Part shown: positions 44,228 through 54,084 of the stretch, one piece after another | Numbering within the stretch: position 1 is the stretch's first letter | Layout of the letters: every line of letters begins with the position of its first letter | Assembly (NCBI GenBank): GCA_938091335.1 | Contig: CALLJG010000005.1 | Coordinates: forward strand, 62,001 to 126,000 | Length of the DNA: 64,000 nucleotides | DNA from: an uncultured Thermodesulfobacterium sp. | Lineage (GTDB): Bacteria > Desulfobacterota > Thermodesulfobacteria > Thermodesulfobacteriales > Thermodesulfobacteriaceae | Direction of reading: 5' to 3' | Position numbers and translations under genes: made by a program | The notes under the pieces: generated by a model | Seen by the model: the letters and a program-made list of their open reading frames with translations, nothing else | Database searches by the model: none | Told to the model about the DNA's origin: nothing

Positions 44228-45504
44228 GCTTCTCTTTCTAATTTTTCAGCTATTTCTTTAAGCTTTAACTTTATAGTATCTCTTTCTCTTTTTGCTATAG
44301 CTCCTAAATTTATTATTATTTCTTTATCTTTGGGTTTTAAATATATCCAAAAAGTTTTAGGTTCAAAAAAATACACTAAAAATAATCCTATTACCATAAT
44401 AATAAATCCTAAATAAACCAAGGGTAAACCAGGGTCCTTTTTCACCTGTAAAACACTCATATATGTTGTTTTAATATCTTTGATTTCCATTTCCAAAATA
44501 CCATCTCTTAAATTTATTTTTGTAGGCCTTCCTTGAATTAAAAAGTTTTCCATTCCTTTTCCCTCTTTTTCATCAAATATAGTAATTTTAGCAATTATTC
44601 CTCCAGGATGTGGCATATAGTCATCTAAGATTAAAAAGTATCTATTCTCTAAAGAAACTGGTATACCCCACTCAAGCTTTCTTTCTAATATATTTTTTTT
44701 ATACATTATTTTTAAGATAAATTGAGGAATTTGGTCATAACTTGCTTGATAAAAAGTAATTTTTTTATACTTAAAAGGGTGATTTACCTTTATTATGGCA
44801 TCTTTGATAAAATTTTTATCAAGTATAGTTATATTAGAAATATATTCTTTTGGAGTCCCATCAGGATATAATTCTATTCCAAATTTATTAAGTTTCACAT
44901 GAAAATCTAAAAAAAAAGACTTTTCCTCTCGCATAGGAATAATTTGATTAGAAGGAATTCCTTCTATTAAATATAAATAACCTCTAAAACCTTTAAGTGC
45001 TCCTATTATAGCTCCAATGAGAATTATAATTAAAGAGAAATGTACTATATATACTGCAAAATAGGCCCATTTATTTAAATCTTTTATAAATAGGTTATCT
45101 ATCTTTTCTATATTTTCAAATCCTAATCTATCATAAATAAATGTTTTAATTCTTGCTAAGTCTTTAACAATTTTTATAGTAATCAAATTAGGTAATTTTT
45201 CTGGATCAATCTCAGAAGGATCTTTCTTAAAAAGTTTTAAGCTAATAGGGAATCTTTTAATAGAGCAAGTAACAAGATTTATTAAAAATAAAAAAAGAGT
45301 CCCCACATACCACCAAGAATGATAAGCATCATTCAAGTCTAAAACAATAATCAATTTACCTAATTTTTCTCCGTATTTCATTAAGTAAAAACCTGTTTTT
45401 TCTCCTTGAGGAATTATAGTTCCAAAAATAGATATTATTCCTAATATAAAAAAGAGAGTCACAGCAAGTTTAGCAGACCCTAGAAAATCAAAAAATTTTT
45501 TCAC
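44224..45504 (-). CDS. resB: Cytochrome c biogenesis protein ResB (Ccs1)
   Basis: 426 residues. The start is a GTG at 45504 with GGAGG five bases upstream. The first membrane helix carries the ResB opening FLGSAKLAVTLFFILGI, a second helix is near 65-85, a third near 150-170, and one near 375-395 flanks the large periplasmic domain. With CcsA it delivers heme and keeps apocytochrome cysteines reduced (system II). CcsA is not in the window. It follows the octaheme cytochrome gene on the same strand, a sensible client. Confidence 0.9.
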   Translation of the reverse strand: MKKFFDFLGSAKLAVTLFFILGIISIFGTIIPQGEKTGFYLMKYGEKLGKLIIVLDLNDAYHSWWYVGTLFLFLINLVTCSIKRFPISLKLFKKDPSEIDPEKLPNLITIKIVKDLARIKTFIYDRLGFENIEKIDNLFIKDLNKWAYFAVYIVHFSLIIILIGAIIGALKGFRGYLYLIEGIPSNQIIPMREEKSFFLDFHVKLNKFGIELYPDGTPKEYISNITILDKNFIKDAIIKVNHPFKYKKITFYQASYDQIPQFILKIMYKKNILERKLEWGIPVSLENRYFLILDDYMPHPGGIIAKITIFDEKEGKGMENFLIQGRPTKINLRDGILEMEIKDIKTTYMSVLQVKKDPGLPLVYLGFIIMVIGLFLVYFFEPKTFWIYLKPKDKEIIINLGAIAKRERDTIKLKLKEIAEKLEREA

Positions 45505-45569
45505 TTTTCCTCCTAATTTTTTCTAAAATTTAAAGGATGATATCATATTTTATAAGTATAGCAAGTTTA

Positions 45570-47057
45570 TTAATTTTTATTTTTGCTATGCAATTTTATA
45601 ATTTTTTTCATATTTTCTAAATTATGTTTTAATTCCCACCAACCAAGTTTAAAAGTAGCATAATCTGGAGCTCCTGTCATAGCAGAGGCATATCTTATAG
45701 AATTAGCATAAAAAAGCCATTGTTTTATCCATAATTGCTCTATATATTCATCAAAAGGATTTTCTTTATTTGCTATCTTTTTATTCCAAGCATTTACTAA
45801 TACCTGTGTAGCTTGAAATACCATTTCATCTGTTTCTTTTATAGTATTTTCAAATTTTGAAAAATGTCCATTTATATAATCTTTAGAATGGCAGTTGTTA
45901 CAAAGGTTTTTCATCTGATCAAGCCTTTTTTGTTGTTCTGACTCTTCAATTAAATATTCTTTAGCTAACTCTTTATTAAAGGTTATAGGTAAAGGTAATC
46001 CTTCTTTATTTTTTATTAAGGAAGTATCTCCTTTCTTTGGTTGAGGATGAGAATAAATAAGACCAAAAATTCTTACCCACAATCTTTCTCCAAAATTATG
46101 AGTTCTTTCAGCAATCACCTCTCCATCTGGACTTACTATAAGACTGTTATGACATACAGCACAAGTAGGAGCTTTAAAATCTTCTCCTAATACCCAAGGA
46201 ACTGAATCAAATTTCCATTCTTTTTCTTTTGAAAAATATATATTTCCATGTTTGCTTTCTTTATATACATTCCAAGCAGGAACATCTGGATCTAAATGAC
46301 ATTGAGCACAAGTGTATGGTTTTCTTGCTATTTCTATAGAAAAACTATGTCTTGGATGACAAGAAGAGCAGGAACCAAGAGTATTATCTGGATTTTCCCT
46401 TCCCACTCCATGATTAGGCCAATTTGTTAAATCAGGAATTTCTATTTCTCCTATAGGAGTTTTTATTTTTTTAAAACCCTTTACTTGCACTCTTGTTCCA
46501 TGACATCCTAAACAAGTTTCATGAAGTGTACTATTAGAAGGTAAAAGTGTAGAAATATTAGTAATTGTTTCAACTAATTTATTATAAACAGGATTTTCTA
46601 AAAGTATTTTTAATGCATAAGCCTTTTTACTTTCTGAATATTCTTTAAATTCCTTAGAATGACAAACCCCACAATCTTTAGGAGATACTATTATATTTAT
46701 TTTAAATCCCATATGGTCAAAGTTGTCTTTATGCAATTGAGAATTTAAACTATGGCATTCAAAACAACCTATCACATATTCAGGATTAATAAAATCTGGA
46801 AACCTTTCTACAGAAATTCTTCTTTCAAGAGGTGATTTTTTAATAGCTACTGAAGGAAAAGTGCGAGCATGTAGGCTTTCTTTCCAGTCTTTTACTATAC
46901 CAGGAGTATAAATACTATGACATCCTATACATTGTTGAGTTTCAGGAGTTATTTTTAAAATCTTTTCTTCTGAATTTAAAGCCTTATTTAAAAACAGCAA
47001 AAAATTTATAAATAATAAAAAAGCTAACATTTTAAATCCTTTTTTAAAATTTTTCAT
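45570..47057 (-). CDS. Octaheme c-type cytochrome of the hydroxylamine oxidoreductase (HAO) family
   Basis: 495 residues. A signal peptide (about 10-28) is followed by eight CXXCH motifs: CIGCH, CFECH, CGVCH, CLGCH, CSSCH, CAQCH, CAVCH and CNNCH. The segment NHGVGRENPDNTLGSCSSCH then RHSFSIEIARKPYTCAQCHL and YKESKHGNIYF is the HAO-family core. Members oxidise hydroxylamine or, in many anaerobes, reduce nitrite or hydroxylamine. There is no ammonia-oxidation context, so a reductive or detoxifying role is favoured, but that is inference. Whether the P460 cross-linking tyrosine is present cannot be judged without an alignment. Shine-Dalgarno GGAGGAG; resB follows. Confidence 0.9.
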   Translation of the reverse strand: MKNFKKGFKMLAFLLFINFLLFLNKALNSEEKILKITPETQQCIGCHSIYTPGIVKDWKESLHARTFPSVAIKKSPLERRISVERFPDFINPEYVIGCFECHSLNSQLHKDNFDHMGFKINIIVSPKDCGVCHSKEFKEYSESKKAYALKILLENPVYNKLVETITNISTLLPSNSTLHETCLGCHGTRVQVKGFKKIKTPIGEIEIPDLTNWPNHGVGRENPDNTLGSCSSCHPRHSFSIEIARKPYTCAQCHLDPDVPAWNVYKESKHGNIYFSKEKEWKFDSVPWVLGEDFKAPTCAVCHNSLIVSPDGEVIAERTHNFGERLWVRIFGLIYSHPQPKKGDTSLIKNKEGLPLPITFNKELAKEYLIEESEQQKRLDQMKNLCNNCHSKDYINGHFSKFENTIKETDEMVFQATQVLVNAWNKKIANKENPFDEYIEQLWIKQWLFYANSIRYASAMTGAPDYATFKLGWWELKHNLENMKKIIKLHSKNKN

Positions 47058-47071
47058 ATGTCTCCTCCTTT

Positions 47072-47533
47072 TTAAGATACAATTTCTAAAATTTTAAGTA
47101 AAACTTCTTGTGGAGAATTTACATAGTATACACCTGGGATATTTTCCCAGGTTTTAAGACCTATTACAGGCTTCCACATTTTTAAAGCTAAGGCAATTTC
47201 TGATAAGGTTCCATATCCCCCAGAAATTGACACTACACATTCTACAGATCTTATTAAAATCACATTTCTTGCATGGCCCATATCAGTTAATACAATAATT
47301 TTTACATAAGGATTTACTTCCTCCACTTTATGGCCTGGTAAAATTCCTACTGTAATACCTCCAGCATCTAAAGCGCCTTTAGATGCAGCTTCCATCACTC
47401 CACCTAGCCCTCCTGTATAAATAATAGCTCCATTTTGAGCAAGAAGCTTACCTACTTCATAAGCCAAATCATAAATATCTCCTTTTACAATTCCAGCTCC
47501 AATTATACCTATTCTTCTATTCTTTAAATCCAT
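47072..47533 (-). CDS. LOG-like nucleotide-binding protein (TIGR00725 family)
   Basis: 153 residues from the ATG at 47533; a TTG three codons earlier is less likely. The Rossmann-like [25 protein letters not shown] and [18 protein letters not shown] are typical of TIGR00725/LOG-like proteins (lysine decarboxylase-like fold). The LOG catalytic PGGxGTxxE appears as SGGYGTLSE. Some relatives release cytokinin bases or act as molybdenum-cofactor carrier-like proteins; the function here is unclear. It overlaps pcm by 17 bases. Confidence 0.82.
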   Translation of the reverse strand: MDLKNRRIGIIGAGIVKGDIYDLAYEVGKLLAQNGAIIYTGGLGGVMEAASKGALDAGGITVGILPGHKVEEVNPYVKIIVLTDMGHARNVILIRSVECVVSISGGYGTLSEIALALKMWKPVIGLKTWENIPGVYYVNSPQEVLLKILEIVS

Positions 47534-48185
47534 AAGCACCAATTAATTTTACAAATCTTACTGGTTCTAAACTTTTCGTATGAAGAACACCTTCTTTTTT
47601 TATTCCCTTTATTAAAATTTGTGAAAAGGCATCACCAACAGGGATTACTATTCTTCCTCCTTCAAGAAGTTGATCTATAAGGGGCGGAGGAATTTGAGGA
47701 GCTGCTGCAGTAACAATTATAGCATCAAAAGGAGCTACCTCTTTCCAACCTAAAGTCCCATCTCCTAATTTAAAAGAAACGTTTTTATATCCCAATTCAG
47801 CTAAAATTTTTTTAGCCTTTTCTAAAAGTAATGAATATTTTTCTATAGTATATACCCAAAGGGCAAGCTCAGCTAAAATTGCTGTTTGGTATCCAGAACC
47901 TGTTCCTATTTCTAAAACTCTCTCATCCCCTTTTAATTCCAAAGCTTCTGTCATAACAGCTACTATATAAGGCTGAGAAATTGTTTGACCTTCTCCTATA
48001 GGTAAAGGAAAATCTCCGTAAGCCTGATCTCTTAAGGCTTCATCTACAAATAAATGACGCGGAACTTTTAACATAACTTGTAAAACTCGAGAATCTTTTA
48101 TTCCACGAGCCTTAATTTGAGTTTCTACCATCTTTTCCCTTGCAATTCTATATAGCTCCTTTTCTGAATTTTTAATATCCTTCAT
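47517..48185 (-). CDS. pcm: Protein-L-isoaspartate O-methyltransferase
   Basis: 222 residues from the ATG at 48185, which overlaps the upstream stop as ATGA; a longer frame adds residues that belong to the upstream gene. The class I methyltransferase motif [18 protein letters not shown], the Pcm-type [20 protein letters not shown] and [13 protein letters not shown] are diagnostic. It repairs isoaspartyl damage in proteins using AdoMet, useful at high temperature. It lies between a lipoprotein gene and a LOG-like gene in a coupled unit. Confidence 0.95.
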   Translation of the reverse strand: MKDIKNSEKELYRIAREKMVETQIKARGIKDSRVLQVMLKVPRHLFVDEALRDQAYGDFPLPIGEGQTISQPYIVAVMTEALELKGDERVLEIGTGSGYQTAILAELALWVYTIEKYSLLLEKAKKILAELGYKNVSFKLGDGTLGWKEVAPFDAIIVTAAAPQIPPPLIDQLLEGGRIVIPVGDAFSQILIKGIKKEGVLHTKSLEPVRFVKLIGAYGFKE

Positions 48186-48523
48186 CTTTTTTTCCTTAAC
48201 TTCACGGTATAATAAAAACAATCTATCACTTTTTCATCTTTTATTATTATCTTTAATACTTCAGTATAATCTTCTCCTTTATAAGCTTTTACTATAGGAA
48301 CATCTTCCCAAAAATTCTTAACCCTATAATAATAATACCATTCTTCTTTACCATCAGGAAAACTAAATATTTGCACCGGTGGACCCAAAAATTGCAAAAC
48401 CTCTGCTTTAACAGTTTCATTAGAATGAATTAAAGCTGCCTTTGATGCTAAATTAGGACCAGGTTTAACCGCACATCCAAAAATTAAAAAAAAAATCATT
48501 ATTAATATAAGTTTGTTTTTCAT
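48182..48523 (-). CDS. Small SmpA/BamE-like lipoprotein
   Basis: 113 residues from the ATG at 48523. The signal [17 protein letters not shown] has a lipobox ending IFGC, so it is a lipoprotein. The mature part ([27 protein letters not shown]) resembles the BamE/SmpA fold: a helix followed by strands with a Gly-Pro-Pro turn. BamE belongs to the outer-membrane assembly machine, but many unrelated lipoproteins share the fold. Four-base overlap with pcm. Function not assigned. Confidence 0.6.
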   Translation of the reverse strand: MKNKLILIMIFFLIFGCAVKPGPNLASKAALIHSNETVKAEVLQFLGPPVQIFSFPDGKEEWYYYYRVKNFWEDVPIVKAYKGEDYTEVLKIIIKDEKVIDCFYYTVKLRKKR

Positions 48524-48651
48524 TTCAAATTTTAAAAAACATTCCAAAGATTTTTAAATTTTAATCTAAATTCTGAATAAGCACAAGCAAACTTAATAAA
48601 TATTTCACACATCCTTTTATAACTTAAATTTCCAGGTTAAAATAAAAATTT

Positions 48652-49869
48652 ATGAATTATTATAATAATTATTCTTTTGTTTGTAAAATTTGTAAAAAAG
48701 AAAAAGCCATTATTAAAATACCATCTCAAAGAATAAAAGTTTGCAAAAATTGCTATAATCAATTTTTCGAAAATAGGATCAAAAAAACTATCGAAAAATA
48801 TAAAATGTTTCATCCTTCTGACAAAATAGGAATTTTTTTATCTGGAGGAAAAGATAGTTCCACTCTTCTTATGGCTTTAAAAAAATTATATCCAGAAATA
48901 AATTTACAAGCCATATTTTTAAATTTAGGAATAAAATATTATTCTGAAAAAATAGAATCTTATGTGAGAGATTTTTGCCAAAAATTGAATGTTCCTCTTT
49001 ATATCCATAATCTTGTCGAAAAAGAAGGATATAAAATAGATGAATTTGTATTTACCCATTTTAAAAATAAAATATGCTCAGCTTGTGGTACTATTAAAAG
49101 ATATTTATTTTCTAAAATAGCAAAGGAGCTTAATTTGACAGTAATAGCTACTGGACACCATTTAGATGACATAGTCTCTACTATGTTAGCTCTTTTTTTT
49201 CAAGGTGAGTTTCTAGGTCTTTCAAGATTAGAACCTGTTTTAAATCCCTTTTTCCCTAATCAAGCAAAAAAGGTAAAACCACTTTATTATATTCCAGAAA
49301 AAGACATAATTTATTATGCTACCTTAAATGATATTCCTGTATCAAATCTTTTATGCCCTCATTCAGAAAAGGGTCCACCAAAAAAAATTAAAAAAATCTT
49401 AGATGAATTAGAAAAAGAAAACAATCAAATAAAATATCAGCTCCTTTCAGTTTTCACCAAAAAATTAATTCCTCTTATAAAATCTCAAAACTTTTATAAA
49501 AAGGAGTCTTTTGTTAGTACCTGTATTAAATGTGGAGAGGTTACCAGTTCATTAAATAATATTTGTAGCAGATGTAAAAAAATAGAACTTTTAAATAAAA
49601 CTGAAAACAAAACCTTAGAATTAACTTACGAAGAATTTATAAATTGCACAAAAAACTTAAATTCTAATTGGATTTTAATAGATTTAAATAACCTAAAAGA
49701 AAAAAATTTGTTAGAATCTTCCTTAAGAAAACTTCACAAATTTTTTATTCCCTATAAAAATAAAAACATATTCTTAATTGGGGAAGATCCAGAAGAAGGC
49801 TATTTTCTTACTTTAAAATTAAGAAAGAAAGGATTCAATGTTTATAATATAAAAAAAGAAAATACTTAG
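48652..49869 (+). CDS. TtuA/Ncs6-type tRNA 2-thiolation enzyme with rhodanese-like tail
   Basis: 405 residues. An N-terminal zinc ribbon (Cys11, 14, 31, 34) is followed by the PP-loop SGGKDSSTL at 64-72, the iron-sulfur cysteines in ICSACGTIKR and NLLCPHSEKG, GHHLDDIVSTM, and a second zinc ribbon (STCIKCGEV, ICSRCKK). This is the TtuA/TtcA layout, which makes 2-thiouridine or 2-thioribothymidine in tRNA, often at U54 in thermophiles. The last 90 residues (TYEEFINCTKNLNSNWILID to the end) look like a rhodanese fold in which the catalytic cysteine loop is replaced by GEDPEEGY. That tail is inferred. Eleven bases before the PhoU-DUF47 gene. Confidence 0.85.
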   Translation: MNYYNNYSFVCKICKKEKAIIKIPSQRIKVCKNCYNQFFENRIKKTIEKYKMFHPSDKIGIFLSGGKDSSTLLMALKKLYPEINLQAIFLNLGIKYYSEKIESYVRDFCQKLNVPLYIHNLVEKEGYKIDEFVFTHFKNKICSACGTIKRYLFSKIAKELNLTVIATGHHLDDIVSTMLALFFQGEFLGLSRLEPVLNPFFPNQAKKVKPLYYIPEKDIIYYATLNDIPVSNLLCPHSEKGPPKKIKKILDELEKENNQIKYQLLSVFTKKLIPLIKSQNFYKKESFVSTCIKCGEVTSSLNNICSRCKKIELLNKTENKTLELTYEEFINCTKNLNSNWILIDLNNLKEKNLLESSLRKLHKFFIPYKNKNIFLIGEDPEEGYFLTLKLRKKGFNVYNIKKENT

Positions 49870-49879
49870 GAGGAAAGTA

Positions 49880-51217
49880 ATGGCAAGAATTGCTTTAGAA
49901 AAAGATTTACAAATCTTAAAAAATCTTTTATTAGATATGGCTAATGTTGTAGATAATATAGTCAATGGAGCGATCCTATCCATGGATAAATTAAATCCTG
50001 AATTAGCTAAAAGGGTTATAGAATTTGATGATCAAGTAGATTATTATGAAAATATGGTTTCTCAAACTGCTCTGGAAATTATTGCTTTACAACAACCTGT
50101 AGCTAAAGACTTAAGATTCATTATCACAGCTATAGATATAGCAAAGAATTTAGAAAGAATAGCTGATCAATGTGTAAATATTAGTTATAGAGTTTTAGAC
50201 TTATATGAAACTAAAGAAAAAAACATACCTCAATGTAAGGTAACTATTATAGAGATGGCTAAAGAAGCCCTTTATATGCTTGAATCTGCTATAAATGCCT
50301 TTGTTACAGAAGATACCAAAAAAGCATATTCAGTAATTGATTACGATGAAATTGTAGATAGATTTCAAAAAGATAATATTGAACAAATAAAAGATTGTAT
50401 GAAAGGAAATCCTGAACTTTTAGATATAGGGATAGATTATATTATTGTAGTCCAAAATTTAGAAAGAGTAGGTGATTTAGCTACTAATATTGCAGAAGGA
50501 GTTATTTTTACAATGGAAGGAAGAATACCTAAATTGGAATTAAAAAAAGTAAAAGATTTAAAAGAAACTATGATAAAAGAACTTCCAATATTTGATCTTT
50601 TAAAAAAGCATGCCCATTTAGTGCTTGAATGTACAGAAAGAGTTTATCTTTCTTTAGAAGCCTATCATTCTAAAAATATAAAAAGACTAGAAGAAATAGC
50701 TAAACATATTTTTGAAATAGAAAAAGAGGCAGATCAATTAAAAAGGAATATAAGAGAACATCTTCCTAAAGGAATTATTTTACCAGTTGAACGCTTTGAA
50801 TTATTTATGTATTTAAAAGAACAAGATGCTATTGCTGATGCAGCTGAAAAAATTCTTAATTGGCTTTCTTTCAAATATATGGAAATTCCAGAAGAATTAT
50901 TTAAAAAGATTGAAGAACTTTTAACTAAAAGTATAGACTCTTTAAAATATTTAGAAAATTTAATTGTGTATTCTGCAAATTTCTTAATCAATAGAAATGA
51001 AGAAAGCAAAAATGAAGCAAAAAATATAATAAGAAACATAAGATACTCTCAATATTTAGCAGAAGGATACGGAAATAAAATAAAAAAGGAACTTTTTACT
51101 AAAATAAATGATCCTTTAAGTTTATTTTATATATTAAACCTTATAGATTTAATACTTCAAATACCTCATCATGCAGAAAATACAGCAGATTTAATGAGAG
51201 CTATGATAGCTAAATAA
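49880..51217 (+). CDS. PhoU-like protein fused to a DUF47 domain
   Basis: 445 residues. The N-terminal ~220 residues hold two PhoU three-helix repeats with the metal-binding DLRFIITAIDIAKNLERIAD and VVQNLERVGDLATNIAEGV. The C-terminal ~220 residues match DUF47/TIGR00153 (HIFEIEKEADQLKRNIREHL, LPVERFELFMYLKEQDAIAD). PhoU regulates phosphate uptake and PhoR signalling; DUF47 proteins accompany Pit-type phosphate transporters. A fused chain suggests a phosphate-homeostasis regulator serving a Pit-like carrier, but no phosphate transporter is in the window. Shine-Dalgarno AGGAGG. Domain calls strong, role inferred. Confidence 0.87.
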   Translation: MARIALEKDLQILKNLLLDMANVVDNIVNGAILSMDKLNPELAKRVIEFDDQVDYYENMVSQTALEIIALQQPVAKDLRFIITAIDIAKNLERIADQCVNISYRVLDLYETKEKNIPQCKVTIIEMAKEALYMLESAINAFVTEDTKKAYSVIDYDEIVDRFQKDNIEQIKDCMKGNPELLDIGIDYIIVVQNLERVGDLATNIAEGVIFTMEGRIPKLELKKVKDLKETMIKELPIFDLLKKHAHLVLECTERVYLSLEAYHSKNIKRLEEIAKHIFEIEKEADQLKRNIREHLPKGIILPVERFELFMYLKEQDAIADAAEKILNWLSFKYMEIPEELFKKIEELLTKSIDSLKYLENLIVYSANFLINRNEESKNEAKNIIRNIRYSQYLAEGYGNKIKKELFTKINDPLSLFYILNLIDLILQIPHHAENTADLMRAMIAK

Positions 51218-51220
51218 TTT

Positions 51221-51502
51221 TTAACTTTTAAGTGTTTTACATATATCTACAGCTAAAATGTTTGCAGCTATAGCTCCTAAAATAGCTGGAATAATATAAA
51301 CTTGCTGATAAACTAATCCTTCAAACCAGTATCCAAAAACTGGACTTCCTAACCAAGCTCCTAACCATCCTACTATAACTTTAGATAAAAAAGAACCCCA
51401 ACCTGGAATTACATAATATTTCAAACCAAAATGAATAATAGCTGAAACTACAACAGAAATTATTAAAAGAATTAAAAAACTAATAAAATCTATTCCTATC
51501 AT
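51221..51502 (-). CDS. GlsB/YeaQ/YmgE family (transglycosylase-associated) membrane protein
   Basis: 93 residues with three hydrophobic segments. The central KVIVGWLGAWLGSPVFG is the family's glycine-rich hairpin. These small inner-membrane proteins are common and often stress induced; their activity is unknown. Shine-Dalgarno GGAGGAGGGG is strong. It follows lepB with a 105-base gap that holds a perfect tandem duplication, so it may have its own regulation. Confidence 0.75.
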   Translation of the reverse strand: MIGIDFISFLILLIISVVVSAIIHFGLKYYVIPGWGSFLSKVIVGWLGAWLGSPVFGYWFEGLVYQQVYIIPAILGAIAANILAVDICKTLKS

Positions 51503-51524
51503 TTCACCCCTCCTCCTTTATTAA

Positions 51525-51570
51525 AATAAATTCTAATTAAAGTATATAATAAATTCTAATTAAAGTATAT
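51525..51570. repeat. Perfect tandem duplication of 23 bp upstream of glsB
   Basis: The 23-base unit AATAAATTCTAATTAAAGTATAT occurs twice without any gap (51525-51547 and 51548-51570), 23 bases ahead of the glsB start and inside its probable promoter region. Perfect identity in an intergenic region suggests a recent duplication or a doubled protein-binding/promoter element. On the minus strand each copy has a TTTAAT that might act as a weak -35 or -10. Confidence 0.85.
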
Positions 51571-51607
51571 TTAAAAAATTTTTAAATGTCAATAGAAAAA
51601 TCAAAAT

Positions 51608-52219
51608 TTATTTGATGAATTTACCTATACGATTTATTCTAATTTTATAATGTTGATTATCCCAAGAAAAATATATTATTAAAGCTCTCCCTTTTAAGTA
51701 GTTTATAGGTACAAATCCCCAAAATCTACTATCATAACTTTGATCTCTATTATCACCCATTACAAAAATACAATTAGGTGGGACCTTTACAGGACCATAA
51801 TTATCTCTTGGGCTTATTTCTTTAGGATAAACTTCAGGATCAGAAAACTTAGCATAAGGTTCTACAAGTAATTTTTCATTTACATAAACTTTTTTATTTA
51901 TAATTTGGACTGTATCTCCAGGAAGAGCTATAACTCTTTTAATAAAATCTAACTTTTTATCTAAAGGATATCTAAACACTACTATTTCTTGTCTTTCAGG
52001 CATTTTTCTAAAATATAAAAATTCGTCCTTAAATGGATTTTTTATCCCATAAGCAAGCTTATTAACTAATAAATAATCTCCTACTAAAAGTGTGGGAATC
52101 ATGGAACCAGAAGGAATTTTATAAGCTTGTACTATAAAAGTTCTTATAAAAAAAGCCAAAATAAGCGCAATTAAAAGACTTTTAGCCCATTCCAAAAATC
52201 TATTTGGATTATCTTTCAT
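51608..52219 (-). CDS. lepB: Signal peptidase I
   Basis: 203 residues. One N-terminal membrane helix (about 12-30), then box B PSGSMIPTLLVGDYLLV with the catalytic serine, box D FIKRVIALPGDTV with the catalytic lysine, and box E VMGDNRDQSYDSRFWG. It removes signal peptides of secreted proteins such as the cytochromes here. Shine-Dalgarno GGAGG. Downstream of lepA by 22 bases, the classic lepA-lepB order. Confidence 0.96.
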   Translation of the reverse strand: MKDNPNRFLEWAKSLLIALILAFFIRTFIVQAYKIPSGSMIPTLLVGDYLLVNKLAYGIKNPFKDEFLYFRKMPERQEIVVFRYPLDKKLDFIKRVIALPGDTVQIINKKVYVNEKLLVEPYAKFSDPEVYPKEISPRDNYGPVKVPPNCIFVMGDNRDQSYDSRFWGFVPINYLKGRALIIYFSWDNQHYKIRINRIGKFIK

Positions 52220-52240
52220 AATAAAGAGCCCTCCTTCTTT

Positions 52241-54040
52241 TCATATTTTCAAAATTGCTAAAAAGGCTTCTTGAGGAATTTCTACCTGACCAATGAGTTT
52301 AAGTCTTTTTTTTCCTTCTTTTTGCTTTTCTAAAAGTTTTTTCTTTCTTGTAACATCACCGCCATAACATTTAGCAAGAACATCTTTTCTTAATGGAGGT
52401 ATTCTTTCACGTGCAATTATTTTACTTCCTATTGCTGCTTGAATTATTACTTCAAAAAGTTGCCTCGGAATAAATTCTTTTAATTTAGATACAAGTTCTC
52501 TTCCTCTATAATAGGCTTTTTCTTTATGAACAATTAAAGATAAAGCATCTACTGGTTGTTTATTTATTAAAATATCTAATTTTACAAGATCTCCTGGTTT
52601 ATATTCAATAAATTGATAGTCTAAAGATGCATATCCTTTAGAATAACTTTTAAGTTTATCATAAAAATCAAGCACTACTTCATTAAAAGGAATTTCATAT
52701 ATTAATATACATCTATGTGGAGTTAAAAACTTTATTTCTTTTTGAATCCCTCTTTTTTCTTCACAAAGTTTTATAAGTGCTCCTATATATTCTTTAGGAG
52801 TATATATTTCAGCTCTTATGTAAGGTTCTAAAACCTCTTCAATTAATGCTGGATCAGGCCAAAGAACAGGATTTTCTACTTCTATCATTTTTCCCTTTTT
52901 TAACTTTATTCTATATTTTACTGAAGGAGCAGTAGAAACAAGATTTAACTTAAATTCTCTTTCTAATCTTTCTTGAACAATTTCCATGTGAAGAAGTCCC
53001 TGAAATCCACATCTAAAACCAAACCCAAGTGCAGCTGAAGTTTCCATCTCATAAGAAAAAGCAGGATCATTAAGCCAAAGTTTTTCTATAGCTTCTTTAA
53101 GATCTTCAAAATCATCATTGTTTACAGGAAAAATACCTGCAAATACTACTGGTTTTACTTCTTTAAATCCAGGTAAAGGTTTAACTTGAGCATTAACCTC
53201 AGTTATAGTATCTCCTATTTTAGCTTCTCTAACTTCTTTTATTCCTGCTGCAATAAAACCAACTTCTCCTGCGAACAAACAATCTAAAGTAGCTGCTTCA
53301 GGAGCAAATACTCCTACTTTAGTAATTTCATATATTTTGCCAGTAGATAAAAACTTTATTTTTTGACCAGGATACAATTTACCATCTACAACTCTTACTA
53401 ATGCTACTACTCCTAAATAAGAGTCATACCAAGAATCAAAAACTAAAGCTCTTAAAGGCCCATCCCTTTTACCTTTAGGTGAAGAGATTTTATGAATAAT
53501 AGATTCTAAAACTTCTTTTATTCCTATACCAAATTTAGCACTTACTAATAGTGCTTCTTTAGCAGAAAGACCAATAATTTCTTCTATTTCTCTTTTTGTT
53601 CTCTCTATATCAGCTTGAGGTAAATCTATTTTGTTTATTACAGGAATTATTTCCAGATTATTTTCTAATGCCAAATAAACATTAGCAATAGTTTGAGCCT
53701 CTACTCCTTGAGAAGCATCAACTACTAATAAAGCTCCCTCACAAGCTGAAAGAGCTCTTGATACCTCATAAGTAAAATCCACGTGTCCTGGTGTATCTAT
53801 TAAGTTTAACTGATAGATTTCTCCATCTTCTCTTTGGTAATAAAGTCTTACTGCTTGAGCTTTTATAGTAATTCCTTTCTCTCTCTCTAATTCCAGTCTA
53901 TCTAAATATTGTTCTCTCATTTCCCTAGCTGAGACTGCTCCAGTAATTTCAAGTAAACGATCTGCAAGTGTAGATTTACCATGGTCAACATGAGCAATAA
54001 TACTAAAATTTCTAATTCTTTCTTGAGGTATACATCTCAT
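52241..54040 (-). CDS. lepA: Elongation factor 4 (LepA) GTPase
   Basis: 599 residues, standard. G1 [15 protein letters not shown]3 [11 protein letters not shown] and G4 NKIDLP, followed by the EF4-specific C-terminal domain with [20 protein letters not shown]. It helps back-translocation or ribosome assembly under stress. It begins the lepA-lepB pair; the gap upstream of it (54041-54208) separates it from the divergent cooC. Confidence 0.97.
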   Translation of the reverse strand: MRCIPQERIRNFSIIAHVDHGKSTLADRLLEITGAVSAREMREQYLDRLELEREKGITIKAQAVRLYYQREDGEIYQLNLIDTPGHVDFTYEVSRALSACEGALLVVDASQGVEAQTIANVYLALENNLEIIPVINKIDLPQADIERTKREIEEIIGLSAKEALLVSAKFGIGIKEVLESIIHKISSPKGKRDGPLRALVFDSWYDSYLGVVALVRVVDGKLYPGQKIKFLSTGKIYEITKVGVFAPEAATLDCLFAGEVGFIAAGIKEVREAKIGDTITEVNAQVKPLPGFKEVKPVVFAGIFPVNNDDFEDLKEAIEKLWLNDPAFSYEMETSAALGFGFRCGFQGLLHMEIVQERLEREFKLNLVSTAPSVKYRIKLKKGKMIEVENPVLWPDPALIEEVLEPYIRAEIYTPKEYIGALIKLCEEKRGIQKEIKFLTPHRCILIYEIPFNEVVLDFYDKLKSYSKGYASLDYQFIEYKPGDLVKLDILINKQPVDALSLIVHKEKAYYRGRELVSKLKEFIPRQLFEVIIQAAIGSKIIARERIPPLRKDVLAKCYGGDVTRKKKLLEKQKEGKKRLKLIGQVEIPQEAFLAILKI

Positions 54041-54084
54041 TGCAGTTTAAAAATAACAAATTTATTTTAAAAAACAAGACTTTC

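Noticed and set aside
51525-51570. CRISPR array
   Set aside because: Only two copies, directly abutting, no spacers and no cas genes in the window.
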